Shown piece by piece: positions 1-7,177 of a stretch of 26,211 nucleotides of DNA (the first letter of the stretch is position 1; the number at the start of each line of letters is the position of its first letter). Source of the stretch: JAVJUS01 sp040220455 (lineage in GTDB: Bacteria > Pseudomonadota > Alphaproteobacteria > DSM-16000 > Inquilinaceae). The notes beneath the pieces are model-generated. The model saw only the letters and a program-made list of their open reading frames with translations, made no database searches and was not told where the DNA came from. The stretch lies in the NCBI GenBank assembly GCA_040220455.1, contig JAVJUS010000004.1:1-26211 (forward strand). Reading direction: 5' to 3'. The position numbers and the translations under genes were made by a program.

Positions 1-159
1 GCACTGCGCCTCCCGGCCCGCCAGGTTCACCGCCCCGTGGCCGTGATGCGTCGCCCCCGGAAACCGGCCCGCGTGACGCTCCAGCTCCGCGAACATCCGG
101 TACCGGCCGTCGGCCTTCAGGGCCTCGATCGACTGGCGGAAGATCTCGTCGTAGTTCAT
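1..159 (-). CDS. hemA: 5-aminolevulinate synthase, N-terminal 53 residues (partial)
   Basis: This is the start of a gene that runs leftward out of the window. 5-aminolevulinate synthase condenses glycine and succinyl-CoA with PLP in the cytoplasm, the first step of haem and bacteriochlorophyll synthesis in alphaproteobacteria (Shemin pathway). The 53 codons from the ATG at 159 read MNYDEIFRQSIEALKADGRY, followed by an RMFAELERHAGRFP stretch and ATHHGHG. This is the typical opening of alphaproteobacterial HemA, just before its conserved VWCSNDYLGM segment, which would lie outside the window. An AGG-containing stretch about 6-8 bases upstream can serve as ribosome binding site. The PLP lysine and catalytic domain cannot be seen. 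The N-terminal resemblance is recognised from memory, so identity is likely but not certain. The FNR-type box at 361-374 lies in its upstream region. Confidence 0.8.
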   Translation of the reverse strand, partial: MNYDEIFRQSIEALKADGRYRMFAELERHAGRFPGATHHGHGAVNLAGREAQC

Positions 160-659
160 GGCCGACCTGACTCGAGCGGGTGCCGGGGGCGAGGGGATCC
201 CGTCCCGGCGACGGTTCCTGGGTGCACGCGGGCTCGTCGGGGCAATCTAACCGATAGGGTCGGTCGACGGTACCCGCGAGTCGCGCTGACGGGGCGACGG
301 CGCCACGCGCCCGGGGGCACGCGACCCGATCGAGGTTGGCCGTCCCCCGGCGCGATGGCATTGATCCGCATCAAACCGCCGATCCGCCTTCGCGATATCC
401 CGTAGTTAGGACAGCCACGGCCGCGCTCCAAGGCCATGCGACGCTGCGCAGCGCCGCGCCCCGCGCCGTTTCGCTACCCTGTCGCGCGCCCGATCGCCGC
501 GGCTGCTCGAAAGAGTGCCGCGATCCCCCGACGCATATCTATCGAATGGATTGCCGGGACCGGCCGGGAATGGAATCGATGGGGTCGCGATGCCGGGGTC
601 GAGTCCCCGCGGCCGGTCCCGATCCGCCGCCCGATCCGCTTGGCCCAAGGACCCCCGGA
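160..659. other. Divergent intergenic region between hemA and the RTX gene
   Basis: About 500 bases separate the two divergently transcribed genes. The open frames here are short, differ between strands and show no recognisable protein, so I read the region as non-coding. The one clear signal is the FNR-type dyad at 361-374. On the plus strand a GATATC/TATCCC stretch at 394-401 lies at a spacing compatible with a -10 element for a promoter activated from that dyad. On the minus strand a weak TTAGAT lies near 248-253. Neither -10 candidate is convincing alone. Confidence 0.6.
361..374. promoter_or_regulatory. FNR/FixK-type binding site (TTGAT-N4-ATCAA)
   Basis: TTGATCCGCATCAA is a perfect match to the FNR/Anr/FixK consensus TTGAT-N4-ATCAA, with five-base arms and a four-base spacer. 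Its centre (367.5) lies about 208 bases upstream of the hemA start codon and about 292 bases upstream of the RTX start codon. In several alphaproteobacteria hemA is controlled by FnrL or FixK2 (established knowledge), so hemA is the favoured target. A plus-strand promoter is also possible, because a GATATC sits near the -10 position expected for a class II site. Confidence 0.65.
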
Positions 660-2807
660 ATGCCGCTGACGGCCGACGATCCCCGCCTTGCCGCCGCCCC
701 AGAGGGCAGCGACGGGGACGACGTGCTGGTCGGCGGGCCCGGCCCGGACGTGCTGGTCGGCGGTCCGGGCGACGACCTGCTCGATGGCGGCGGCGGCGAC
801 GACGGGCTCTACGGCGACGACCGGCACCCGCTCTTTCCGTCCAGCGGCGGGATCGGCGACGACGGACCGGTGCCGCTGTCGCTCTGGCGCCTGGACGAGG
901 GCATCGGCGGCCGCCTGATCGACGACGGCGGCGTCGCCGATGGCCTGCGCCGGGGCGGCGTGGGCTCGGTCGAGGACGGGGCGATCGGCCGGGCGCTCGC
1001 CTTCGACGGGCATGACGATCACGCCGTGATCGCCCACGACCCGGCCTACGCGCTCGACGAGGGCACGATCCACCTGTTCTTCCGCGCCGCCGACGCCGCG
1101 CCGCGCCAGGCGCTCCTGTCCAAGGACTCGCGGAACTTCGACGAGGGCGGCCATCTCGACGTGGCGATCGAGGACGGCCGGGTCGTGGTGCGGCTGCAAT
1201 CGGCGGAGGCGAGCCATACGGTCGCCACCCCGGCCGACACGGTCGTGGCCGGGCAGTGGCACCAGCTCGCCGTCTCCTTCGGGCCGGCGGGGCTGCGCGT
1301 CCATATCGACGGCGATCCGGCGGCAAGCGATCCCTATGCGGGCGGCCTCGCCGGCAACGCCGAGCCGATCACGCTCGGCGCCTCCCAGCAATGGACCGGC
1401 GACGGCGCGGCGGAGCCCAGTCTGCTGCGCGACTTCTACCGCGGCGAGATCGACGAGGTCGCGATCTTCGACCGGCAGTTCGACGACGCCGAAATCGCCG
1501 CGCTGGCTCGGGATCGTGACGGGCCTCCGGCTCCCGGGGATCCGGGCGGGGCGGACGAGCCCGGGCCGGGCGACGACGTGCTGATCGGCGGCGAGGGGGA
1601 CGACAGGCTGGTCGGCGGGCCGGGCGATGACCTGCTCGAGGGCGGGCCCGGCGACGACGTGCTGTTCGGCGACCTGGCCGGCGCGCCACCCCCGGCCGAT
1701 CCGGCCGCGCGGTTCGCCGGGGCGCTCGACGATCTCGACCCGCTGTCCTGGTGGCGCGCCGATGCCGGGGAGCCCTGGGCCGTGCGCGACGCGGCCGGCA
1801 CCGCCGACGGCTGGCTGTGCCATGGCGGCCAGGCGGTCGCCGACGGGCTCATCGGGTCGGCCTTCCGGTTCGAAGGCCATGACGACGTGGCGGTGATCGA
1901 CCACGACGCCGCCTACGCGCTCGACACCGGGACGATCATGCTGTTCTTCCGGGCCGAGGACGCGGAACGCCGCCAGGGCCTGATCTCCAAGGACTCCCGC
2001 GGCTTCGACGAGGGTGGGCATCTCGACGCGGCAATCGAGGGTGGCCGTCTCGCCGTCCGTCTTCAGTCCGTCGAGGGCGATCATCGGGTCGAGACGTCCG
2101 CCGGCGCGGTCGAGGCCGGGGTCTGGCATCACATGGCCGTGACCTTCGGGGCCGGGGGCCTGGCGCTCTATCTCGACGGGCAGGCGGTCGCGACCGAGCC
2201 CTATACGGGCGGCCTCGGCCCGTCGAGCGGCGGCGCGGGCAACACCGAGCCGTTCACCCTGGGCGCCTCGCAGCAATGGACCGGTGACGGCGCGGCGGAG
2301 CCCGGGCTGCTGCGCGATTTCTTCCGGGGCGAGATCGACGAGGCCGCGGTGGTCGATCGCCAGCTCGACGCCGGAGAGATCGCCGATTTCTGGCGCGCCG
2401 CCGCGGAGCCGGAAAGCCCGGGTCCCGGTCCGGAGGGCCCGGCCGGCGACGATGTTCTGGTCGGCGGGCCGGGCGCGGACCTGCTCGTCGGCGGAGCGGG
2501 GGACGACCTGTTCGTCTTCGACTCGGCGGTCGACCTCGCCGATCCGGCTTCCGGCGGGCTCGACCGGATCGAGGACACGGCCGGCAACAACGCGATCGCG
2601 CTCGACGGTCTCGCGGACGGCGAGACGCTGGCGGCGCGGATGGACGATGACGGCGATCTCGTCGTCTCGATCCTGTCGCCGGAAGAAAGCGGCCCGGGCG
2701 CCGCCCGCGACGCCTTCGAGATCGCCGATTGGGACAGCGCGAGCGACCGATTCGGCGTCATCGATACCGGCTCCGGCGTGGTCGCGATCGACGACATCCT
2801 CATCTGA
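660..2807 (+). CDS. Secreted RTX (hemolysin-type Ca2+-binding) protein with two LamG-like domains
   Basis: A 715-residue acidic, glycine/aspartate-rich protein. Three blocks of GGxGxD nonapeptide repeats (about residues 16-56, 303-340 and 595-615) would bind calcium and form beta-rolls. Between them are two concanavalin A/LamG-like modules (about 73-284 and 361-580) that are clear duplicates. The C-terminus (about 615-715) contains an LFVFD motif and an acidic tail ending in IDDILI, as in substrates of type I secretion systems. No N-terminal signal peptide is seen, which fits type I export. The start at 660 was chosen because AAGGA lies 8 bases upstream and the protein sequence becomes coherent there. 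The frame is open upstream to 336, but that part looks non-coding. No secretion genes lie in the window. LamG-like modules suggest binding of carbohydrate or surface ligands, which is inference. Confidence 0.85.
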   Translation: MPLTADDPRLAAAPEGSDGDDVLVGGPGPDVLVGGPGDDLLDGGGGDDGLYGDDRHPLFPSSGGIGDDGPVPLSLWRLDEGIGGRLIDDGGVADGLRRGGVGSVEDGAIGRALAFDGHDDHAVIAHDPAYALDEGTIHLFFRAADAAPRQALLSKDSRNFDEGGHLDVAIEDGRVVVRLQSAEASHTVATPADTVVAGQWHQLAVSFGPAGLRVHIDGDPAASDPYAGGLAGNAEPITLGASQQWTGDGAAEPSLLRDFYRGEIDEVAIFDRQFDDAEIAALARDRDGPPAPGDPGGADEPGPGDDVLIGGEGDDRLVGGPGDDLLEGGPGDDVLFGDLAGAPPPADPAARFAGALDDLDPLSWWRADAGEPWAVRDAAGTADGWLCHGGQAVADGLIGSAFRFEGHDDVAVIDHDAAYALDTGTIMLFFRAEDAERRQGLISKDSRGFDEGGHLDAAIEGGRLAVRLQSVEGDHRVETSAGAVEAGVWHHMAVTFGAGGLALYLDGQAVATEPYTGGLGPSSGGAGNTEPFTLGASQQWTGDGAAEPGLLRDFFRGEIDEAAVVDRQLDAGEIADFWRAAAEPESPGPGPEGPAGDDVLVGGPGADLLVGGAGDDLFVFDSAVDLADPASGGLDRIEDTAGNNAIALDGLADGETLAARMDDDGDLVVSILSPEESGPGAARDAFEIADWDSASDRFGVIDTGSGVVAIDDILI
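1011..1508 (+). repeat. Internal duplication, copy 1 (LamG-like module core)
   Basis: This segment encodes about 166 residues from HDDHAVIAHD to the end of the first LamG-like module. It corresponds to the segment at 1878-2393. My hand alignment finds about 113 of 163 aligned residues identical. The strongest match is around TLGASQQWTGDGAAEP, which is nearly identical also at DNA level. Confidence 0.85.
1878..2393 (+). repeat. Internal duplication, copy 2 (LamG-like module core)
   Basis: Second copy of the module at 1011-1508. It differs by substitutions and a six-residue insertion (GPSSGG) before the TLGASQQW segment, which accounts for the 18-base length difference. Confidence 0.85.
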
Positions 2808-3326
2808 GGCCGCGCCGATCGGTCTTTCGGCCTCTGTCCAACGGCGTGGGCTGTCGGGATTTCCGAGGCGGCCCCGGTTCCCTTAAATGCGATTTCTTAA
2901 CGCGGAAGCGCGCTTTCGCGCTTCCCGATTGCTGATATCGTGATCGCCAGTTGCGGTCGTGAAATGCTGATGACGCGAGCAAATGCAGGGGTCGTGAATA
3001 CAATGCGGATGTTCGACGGCGAGGACAGCGACAAGGGTTCGTACGACGCGCCGGGCGAACAGTTTCCCGAAAACGGGAACGATTTCGCGAGTTCACGAGA
3101 CGCCGGGGACGATCGTTTTCGCGATCCCGGTGTCGTGATCCGGGTGTCGGCTCCGGCGCCCGGCGAGATGCCCCGCAGCCGCGTGCTGCAGCGTTGGCGG
3201 TCGGATTGCCGTGTCGGGGACGGTCGGCGGGCCGGCCGGCACGGCTGAGGCCATGACAATTCGGGACGGCGCGGCCATCGGCGGTGACCGCGTCTCCGGT
3301 GTGCGGTCCTTGGACGGAGAACAACA
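2808..3326. other. Intergenic region upstream of the first LuxR-type regulator
   Basis: About 520 bases without a convincing gene. It contains the hairpin at 2904-2925. A 102-codon open frame at 2940-3248 (GTG start) has no recognisable domain, no good ribosome binding site and weaker codon bias than the neighbours, so I do not call it. Two related stretches, AACGATTTCGCGA near 3078 and GATCGTTTTCGCGATC near 3112, are partial repeats that might be regulator sites. A TACAAT at 2999-3004 could be a -10 element but has no good -35 partner. Confidence 0.5.
2904..2925. terminator. Perfect hairpin downstream of the RTX gene
   Basis: GGAAGCGCG-CTTT-CGCGCTTCC forms a perfect 9-bp stem with a 4-base loop, about 97 bases after the RTX stop codon. 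There is no clear T-run after it, so it is only a candidate terminator. It could equally be a regulatory dyad for the downstream region. Confidence 0.45.
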
Positions 3327-4055
3327 ATGAAGGGTGCGAACGTTCGCACGATCCTCGTGGGCGGGGACAGCCTGTTCAGGGAAGGCTTGAAGCGGCTTCT
3401 GGTCGACACGCCGGTCAGCGTCATCGGCGAGGCCGACGGCGCCGACGGGGCGGCGACCGGAGCCGATGAGGTCCCGGAACTCGCGATCCTGCTGGAATTC
3501 GCCGACGAGGACGCCTTGGGCGAGGCCATCGAGGCGTTGCGCCGGGACCATGCGGGCATCCGCGTCGTCGTGGTCGCCGGTGCGGCCGATTCGGGTCGGT
3601 TCGCCCGGGCGCTCGCCGCCGGTGTCGACGGCTACCTGCTGCGCGACATCTCCAAGGCGGCGCTGGTCCAGTCGATCGGCCTGGTCATGCTGGGCGAGAA
3701 CATCCTGCCCACGCGCCTCACGGCCGACATGATGGCCGGCCGCGGCCTGCCGCAGGGCGGGGCCGTCGTCACGCCACCGGTGCCGGCCAAGCTGACCGAT
3801 CGGGAGAAGAACATCCTGCGCTGCCTGGTCGAGGGCCACCAGAACAAGGTCATCGCCAAGCAGCTCGCCGTCACCGAGGCCACGGTCAAGGTCCAGGTCC
3901 GACGCCTGCTCAGCAAGATCGGCGCGGCGAATCGCACGCAGGCCGCCATCTGGGCGATCAAGCAGGTCGAGGACGGCGGGTTCGACGGCTTCGATGCCGA
4001 CGACGAGTCGACCGACCCGACCGAGCCCCTGGGCGCCCCGGCCCTGGCGAACTGA
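3327..4055 (+). CDS. NarL/FixJ-type response regulator with degenerate receiver domain
   Basis: A 242-residue cytoplasmic DNA-binding regulator. Residues 1-120 have the receiver fold pattern (ILVGGDSLFREGLKRLL, then AILLEF, then AAGVDGYLLRD). Residues 156-211 form a LuxR-type HTH (LTDREKNILRCL, NKVIAKQLAVTEATVKVQVR). The receiver has lost its chemistry. The acidic pair is Gly12-Gly13, the phospho-acceptor position is Glu57, the Thr/Ser switch position reads Ala, and the conserved Lys in GYLLKD is Arg. It therefore probably works without phosphorylation or responds to a ligand or partner (inference). GGAG lies 7 bases before the ATG. A paralogue faces it at 4292-4960, and no histidine kinase gene is nearby. 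Target genes are unknown. Confidence 0.85.
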   Translation: MKGANVRTILVGGDSLFREGLKRLLVDTPVSVIGEADGADGAATGADEVPELAILLEFADEDALGEAIEALRRDHAGIRVVVVAGAADSGRFARALAAGVDGYLLRDISKAALVQSIGLVMLGENILPTRLTADMMAGRGLPQGGAVVTPPVPAKLTDREKNILRCLVEGHQNKVIAKQLAVTEATVKVQVRRLLSKIGAANRTQAAIWAIKQVEDGGFDGFDADDESTDPTEPLGAPALAN

Positions 4056-4192
4056 TCGCCGGGGCCCGCGTCCCATCCGTGCACCCGGTCGCTTGCCCAC
4101 CGGGGCGCGGTGCTAAACGGCATGGTGGGCGCCGTCGCCCACGGCCGGTGGCCTTGGGTGACCTACAGAAAATGACCCCGGAGGCGGCGTAG

Positions 4193-4219
4193 GTTGCCCA
4201 CCGCGAAGCGGTGCGCAAC
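4193..4219. terminator. Hairpin between convergent regulator genes
   Basis: GTTGCCCACCGC-GAA-GCGGTGCGCAAC forms a 12-bp stem with a single C-C mismatch and a 3-base loop. It lies between the 3' ends of the two convergent regulator genes, so it may act as a bidirectional terminator. A second, smaller hairpin (GTGGGCG-CCGT-CGCCCAC, 4125-4142) lies 50 bases to the left. Neither has a clear T-tract. Confidence 0.5.
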
Positions 4220-4291
4220 GGCACGATCTTCACCGCCGCGCACGGCCCGCGGTCGTCGGCGGCCTTGCGACCTCCGATCGCCCTTTACTCC

Positions 4292-4960
4292 TCACCCCGC
4301 ATACGCGCCTTTGTTGAGGTGCTGGAGCGCCCAGATCGCCGCCTGGGTCCGGTTCTGGACGCCGATCTGGCGCAGGATCCGGCGGAGCTGGACCTTCACG
4401 GTGGCTTCCGTGGTGCCGAGCTGGTTGGCGATCACCTTGTTGGGCGCGCCTTCGGACAGGAGCTCGAGGATATCGATCTCCCGCGGGGTCAGCCCCTCGA
4501 ACTGGCGCTTTGCGCCGGCCGGCATCGGCGTGCCGGCGCCACTGATCAGGCGCTGGGCCAGCTTGGCGGGCAGGACCTCCTCGCCCAGCATGACCAGCAT
4601 GATCGCGTGGACCAGCGCCTCCGACGACATGTTCCGGTGCAACAGACCGTCGACGCCCGCGCGCAGGGCGTCCTGCGCCAGGGCGGCGTCCGTGCTGTCG
4701 GTCAGGACGAGCATGCGGGTCGACGACCAGGTCTCCCGCAACCTGGCCACGGCCGCCTGAAATGCCTCGTCGCCGACCGTCCATCCCAGGAGAATCACCA
4801 GGTCGGGCGCCTTGCGGTCGGCCGTCGACTCCGCCAGCTCGGCGACGCCGGCCGCCTCGTCCACGACATCGATCCCCAGACCGCCCGAGAGCTGCTTGAA
4901 CGCTTCGCGAAACAGGCGATCGCCACTGACCAGGATGGTCGAAATCACCTTTTGCGACAT
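4292..4960 (-). CDS. NarL/FixJ-type response regulator with degenerate receiver domain (paralogue)
   Basis: A 222-residue regulator, clearly a paralogue of the one at 3327-4055. The receiver-like part spans residues 1-120 and the LuxR HTH covers about 150-212 (LTPREIDILELL, NKVIANQLGTTEATVKVQLR). The acidic pocket is Ser12-Gly13 instead of Asp-Asp, Gly59 occupies the phospho-acceptor position, and the conserved Lys is Arg in GLLHRN. The Thr of the switch position is kept (LVLTDS). Phosphorylation by a kinase is therefore not expected. The start at 4960 was preferred over upstream in-frame starts because GGAGG lies 6 bases before the ATG and homology to the paralogue begins there. The gene is preceded by an unusually long, AT-richer non-coding region with palindromes. 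Confidence 0.85.
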   Translation of the reverse strand: MSQKVISTILVSGDRLFREAFKQLSGGLGIDVVDEAAGVAELAESTADRKAPDLVILLGWTVGDEAFQAAVARLRETWSSTRMLVLTDSTDAALAQDALRAGVDGLLHRNMSSEALVHAIMLVMLGEEVLPAKLAQRLISGAGTPMPAGAKRQFEGLTPREIDILELLSEGAPNKVIANQLGTTEATVKVQLRRILRQIGVQNRTQAAIWALQHLNKGAYAG

Positions 4961-5052
4961 TGTTGGCCTCCGGTCATCCGAAAGCGGCCTATGCGGGAAC
5001 CCGCGCTTACCCGCACAACCGAACCCTAAGGAATGCCTCCACGGGAGGACTC

Positions 5053-5076
5053 GTATCCAAACGACCGTTGGTATAC
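5053..5076. promoter_or_regulatory. Imperfect dyad, candidate operator
   Basis: GTATCCAA-ACGACCG-TTGGTATAC has 8-bp inverted arms with one bulged base, centred about 105 bases upstream of the minus-strand regulator start. It would lie just downstream of the TACAAT candidate -10 at 5105-5110. Its position suits repression or autoregulation, which is inference. Confidence 0.4.
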
Positions 5077-5120
5077 AAGCAAAAAAGCGGCGTACGGCCC
5101 CGGAATTGTAATATTTGCCC

Positions 5121-5130
5121 CCAAATTTGG
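5121..5130. promoter_or_regulatory. Perfect 10-bp palindrome, candidate operator
   Basis: CCAAATTTGG is a perfect palindrome. It overlaps the -35 area expected for a minus-strand promoter using the TACAAT at 5105-5110. That -35 area does not match consensus, as expected for an activator-dependent promoter. The palindrome also shares CCAA/TTGG half-sites with the dyad at 5053-5076. Confidence 0.35.
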
Positions 5131-5526
5131 CATCGCGATTCGCGACCAAATCCGAAAGTAAGCAGTACAATACGCGCATAGCAGAGTCGCCCTGGGCAGA
5201 GGACTGCCGCAAATACCGCCCTTTTTCAAGTCTTTGTTTAGCAAATTCTCGATCGCCTCAAGACCAACACCGCATCGATGAAAGGAGCGATCAGGCAAAT
5301 CCCTTCTAATCCTAAGTATAGCCGCCACGAACGCGCCCCCATGTCTCCCGTGCGGCCGGGCAATGTCCCATTTCAGCAACGAGGCCGAATCTATGTCGCG
5401 CCGCACCATCGCCGATAGTCGCCGGCCACGGGGCCCCCGTCGACCTGTAGAACCGTTATGCTAAGAGCCTGCGCAAAGGGGAGTCGAGGCAACCGATCGA
5501 TTCAGCCGAGAGGCCCCGGCCTCATC

Positions 5527-5571
5527 CGTTCGGCCAGGGTCGGGCGTTCGGCCAGGGTCGGGCGTTCGGCC
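5527..5571 (+). repeat. 18-bp tandem repeat, about 2.5 copies
   Basis: The unit CGTTCGGCCAGGGTCGGG occurs twice exactly (5527-5544 and 5545-5562), followed by a 9-base partial third copy (5563-5571). It ends 8 bases before the last codon of the minus-strand gene 5579-6751, so it would be transcribed as the start of that gene's 3' untranslated region. Confidence 0.85.
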
Positions 5572-5578
5572 GGCCGGT

Positions 5579-6751
5579 TCAGAGCCCGGCCATCTGGCGG
5601 ACCACCTGCTCGATCCGGTCCGTCGCCTCGGCCGGGGCTTCCCGGCCCTGACTGCCGCCCTCGTGGAAGAAGGCGGAGTAGTTCGTGTCGTCGAGCGCCA
5701 GGAACAGCTCGATGAAGGCCGGACCTTCCGGTGCGCGGCACTCGACAGACGCGCGCGCCAGGCCGAAGCGCTCCCTAAGCCGTTCGGCGGATTCCAGCAC
5801 CACGTCGGCATCCCCCGGGCAGACCTCGCGCACGGCGTCGAGATAGGTGTCGACGAATCCCAGGAACTCGTTCGCGTCGCCCCGCGCGTGCTGGTGCAAG
5901 CCGCCGACCACGCCGTTGCCGAGCTGCCAGGCGTGGTCGAGCTCGAGCGCGTTGTCGGGCAGGGCGCTCTGCCGCGCGAAGGCGACGCCGTCGAATCCGG
6001 CGGCGGCCAGCAGGCGGGTCAGCCCGGCCCGGTCGATCTCCCCCTCGGGCCCCGAGAGCATGGAGCCGACCTCCTCCGGCGCGGCGGTCGGCGCGCCGGC
6101 GCTCGGCGCCGAGTCGCCCGGCGGCGTGGCGGCGTCCGGCGCCGCCGATCCGGCGAGCGCGGCCAGCCGGTCGGCGGACAGGCCGCCCGCGGTCTCGACG
6201 CACCGCTCCAGCGCGCCGAGCGCCGCGTTCGTGCCGCGCAACGGAAACGTCCAGCTCCGGTCGTCGAGGCTGACCGTCACGCTCAGGCCGAGTCGCAGGG
6301 AGTCGACCAGCGCCGGGTCGTCGGGCAGGGCGAGGACGAAGCCGTCGCCATCCGGCGCGGTCGCCGCGACGGCCTCGGGCTCGTCCTCGTCGACAGTGAG
6401 CCGGGCCGCCCAGGGCGGCGACGATTCGGGCGCCGCGGCGCCGATCATGCCGAGCCGCAGCCCGCCGGCCGGAGTGCGGGCAAACACCAGCGTCACGCCC
6501 TGCAGCAGATCGTCGCGCGCGACCGCGCAATGGCTGAAGGCGCCGGTATCCGGGCGGGCATAGGCGCCGCCGCGCCAGCCCTCCGCCGCGACGGACAGCG
6601 CCGCGGGCGCGTCGTCCTGCGCGAGGCCGACGGCCGGCGCGACGAGGGCGGCGAGGACGGCCCCCGCCGCGCCGGTGCGCGTTCGGCGGTCGGCTGGACG
6701 GCGGGATACCGCGAAGGCGCGGACGACTCGGGCGGACAGGATCGATCGCAT
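5579..6751 (-). CDS. Secreted protein of unknown function with FSHC-type N-terminal domain
   Basis: A 390-residue exported protein. A long basic N-terminal region is followed by a hydrophobic segment and a likely signal peptidase site after Ala44 (VGLA before Q45). The mature N-terminal half contains WRGGAYARPDTGAFSHCAVA and, about 120 residues on, LERCVETAGG. This Cys-Cys pair and layout recall a widespread uncharacterised alphaproteobacterial exported domain in which FSHC is conserved, and the two cysteines may pair. A Pro/Ala-rich linker (about 200-225) leads to a second domain with two further Cys (REVCPGDADV and SVECRAPEG). The ATG at 6751 has no strong ribosome binding site, but no alternative start was found before the signal peptide. 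No enzymatic motif was recognised and the role is unknown. Confidence 0.7.
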   Translation of the reverse strand: MRSILSARVVRAFAVSRRPADRRTRTGAAGAVLAALVAPAVGLAQDDAPAALSVAAEGWRGGAYARPDTGAFSHCAVARDDLLQGVTLVFARTPAGGLRLGMIGAAAPESSPPWAARLTVDEDEPEAVAATAPDGDGFVLALPDDPALVDSLRLGLSVTVSLDDRSWTFPLRGTNAALGALERCVETAGGLSADRLAALAGSAAPDAATPPGDSAPSAGAPTAAPEEVGSMLSGPEGEIDRAGLTRLLAAAGFDGVAFARQSALPDNALELDHAWQLGNGVVGGLHQHARGDANEFLGFVDTYLDAVREVCPGDADVVLESAERLRERFGLARASVECRAPEGPAFIELFLALDDTNYSAFFHEGGSQGREAPAEATDRIEQVVRQMAGL

Positions 6752-7177
6752 GATCGCGACTATAGGGGCGGGGCGCGCCTCTGGCCAAGGCCGGGGTTGC
6801 CGTCGACCGGGCGAATCGGCCGGGGTGGCGCCCGAATCCGCGGCCCCGCGAAAGTCGGGTCGGAAACATCCTTCCTGTAGTGACGTTGAGTATTGTCGCC
6901 GTTCTACTATTTCAGGCGAATTCTAAGTCGCCGAAGTGTTGTGGGAGTTAAAAGCATACTACCGTAGCGCACTCTGCCAACAACGCCAGAGCAAGAATTC
7001 TCCCGTAGGGTACAAGTTCACCGTTGGTTCATGTGCAAGGTTGGCCGGGTCGCCGGGTTTTTCTCGGAATGCGCTCACGAATTCGTTACGCTTGACGCAG
7101 CCGAATAACGGACGAAGAGGGCGGGCCACGCGCACCGCCCCGTCTCGAGGGGGCTCGATCTCAGGAGACGCGGTTCG
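6752..7177. other. Divergent upstream region of the importer cluster
   Basis: About 425 bases with no gene. The part from about 6880 to 7110 is markedly less GC-rich than the flanking genes, as expected for a regulatory region serving both directions. Possible plus-strand promoter elements are a TACTAT near 6903 with TGACGT 18 bases upstream, and a TTGACG near 7092 with no good -10. Neither is strong enough to call. Confidence 0.5.

Larger units (their letters stand above)
4961..5578. other. Long AT-richer upstream region of the minus-strand regulator
   Basis: About 620 bases with no convincing gene and clearly lower GC than the surroundings between about 5030 and 5450. It contains the dyads at 5053-5076 and 5121-5130, a minus-strand TACAAT at 5105-5110 and a minus-strand TATACT at 5315-5320 that could be -10 elements, and the tandem repeat at 5527-5571. 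A 127-codon minus-strand open frame (5026-5409) has no recognisable features and mixed codon use, so it is not called. Confidence 0.5.

Noticed and set aside
474..2276. 600-codon minus-strand open frame opposite the RTX gene
   Set aside because: It has no domain or sensible protein character, and it mirrors the strong codon bias of the plus-strand RTX repeats. Long antisense frames are expected at this GC content.
2940..3248. 102-codon plus-strand frame before the first regulator
   Set aside because: GTG start, no good ribosome binding site, no recognisable feature and weaker GC3 than real genes here. It is kept only as a remote possibility.
4056..4291. Possible remnant of a mobile element between the convergent regulators
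   Set aside because: A minus-strand frame beginning MKIVPLRTASRWATYAASG looked vaguely like sequence seen near IS ends, but I could find no inverted repeats or transposase motif to support it.
5026..5409. 127-codon minus-strand frame upstream of the second regulator
   Set aside because: It lies in the AT-richer presumed regulatory region with mixed codon use and no motif, and it overlaps palindromes and -10-like elements.
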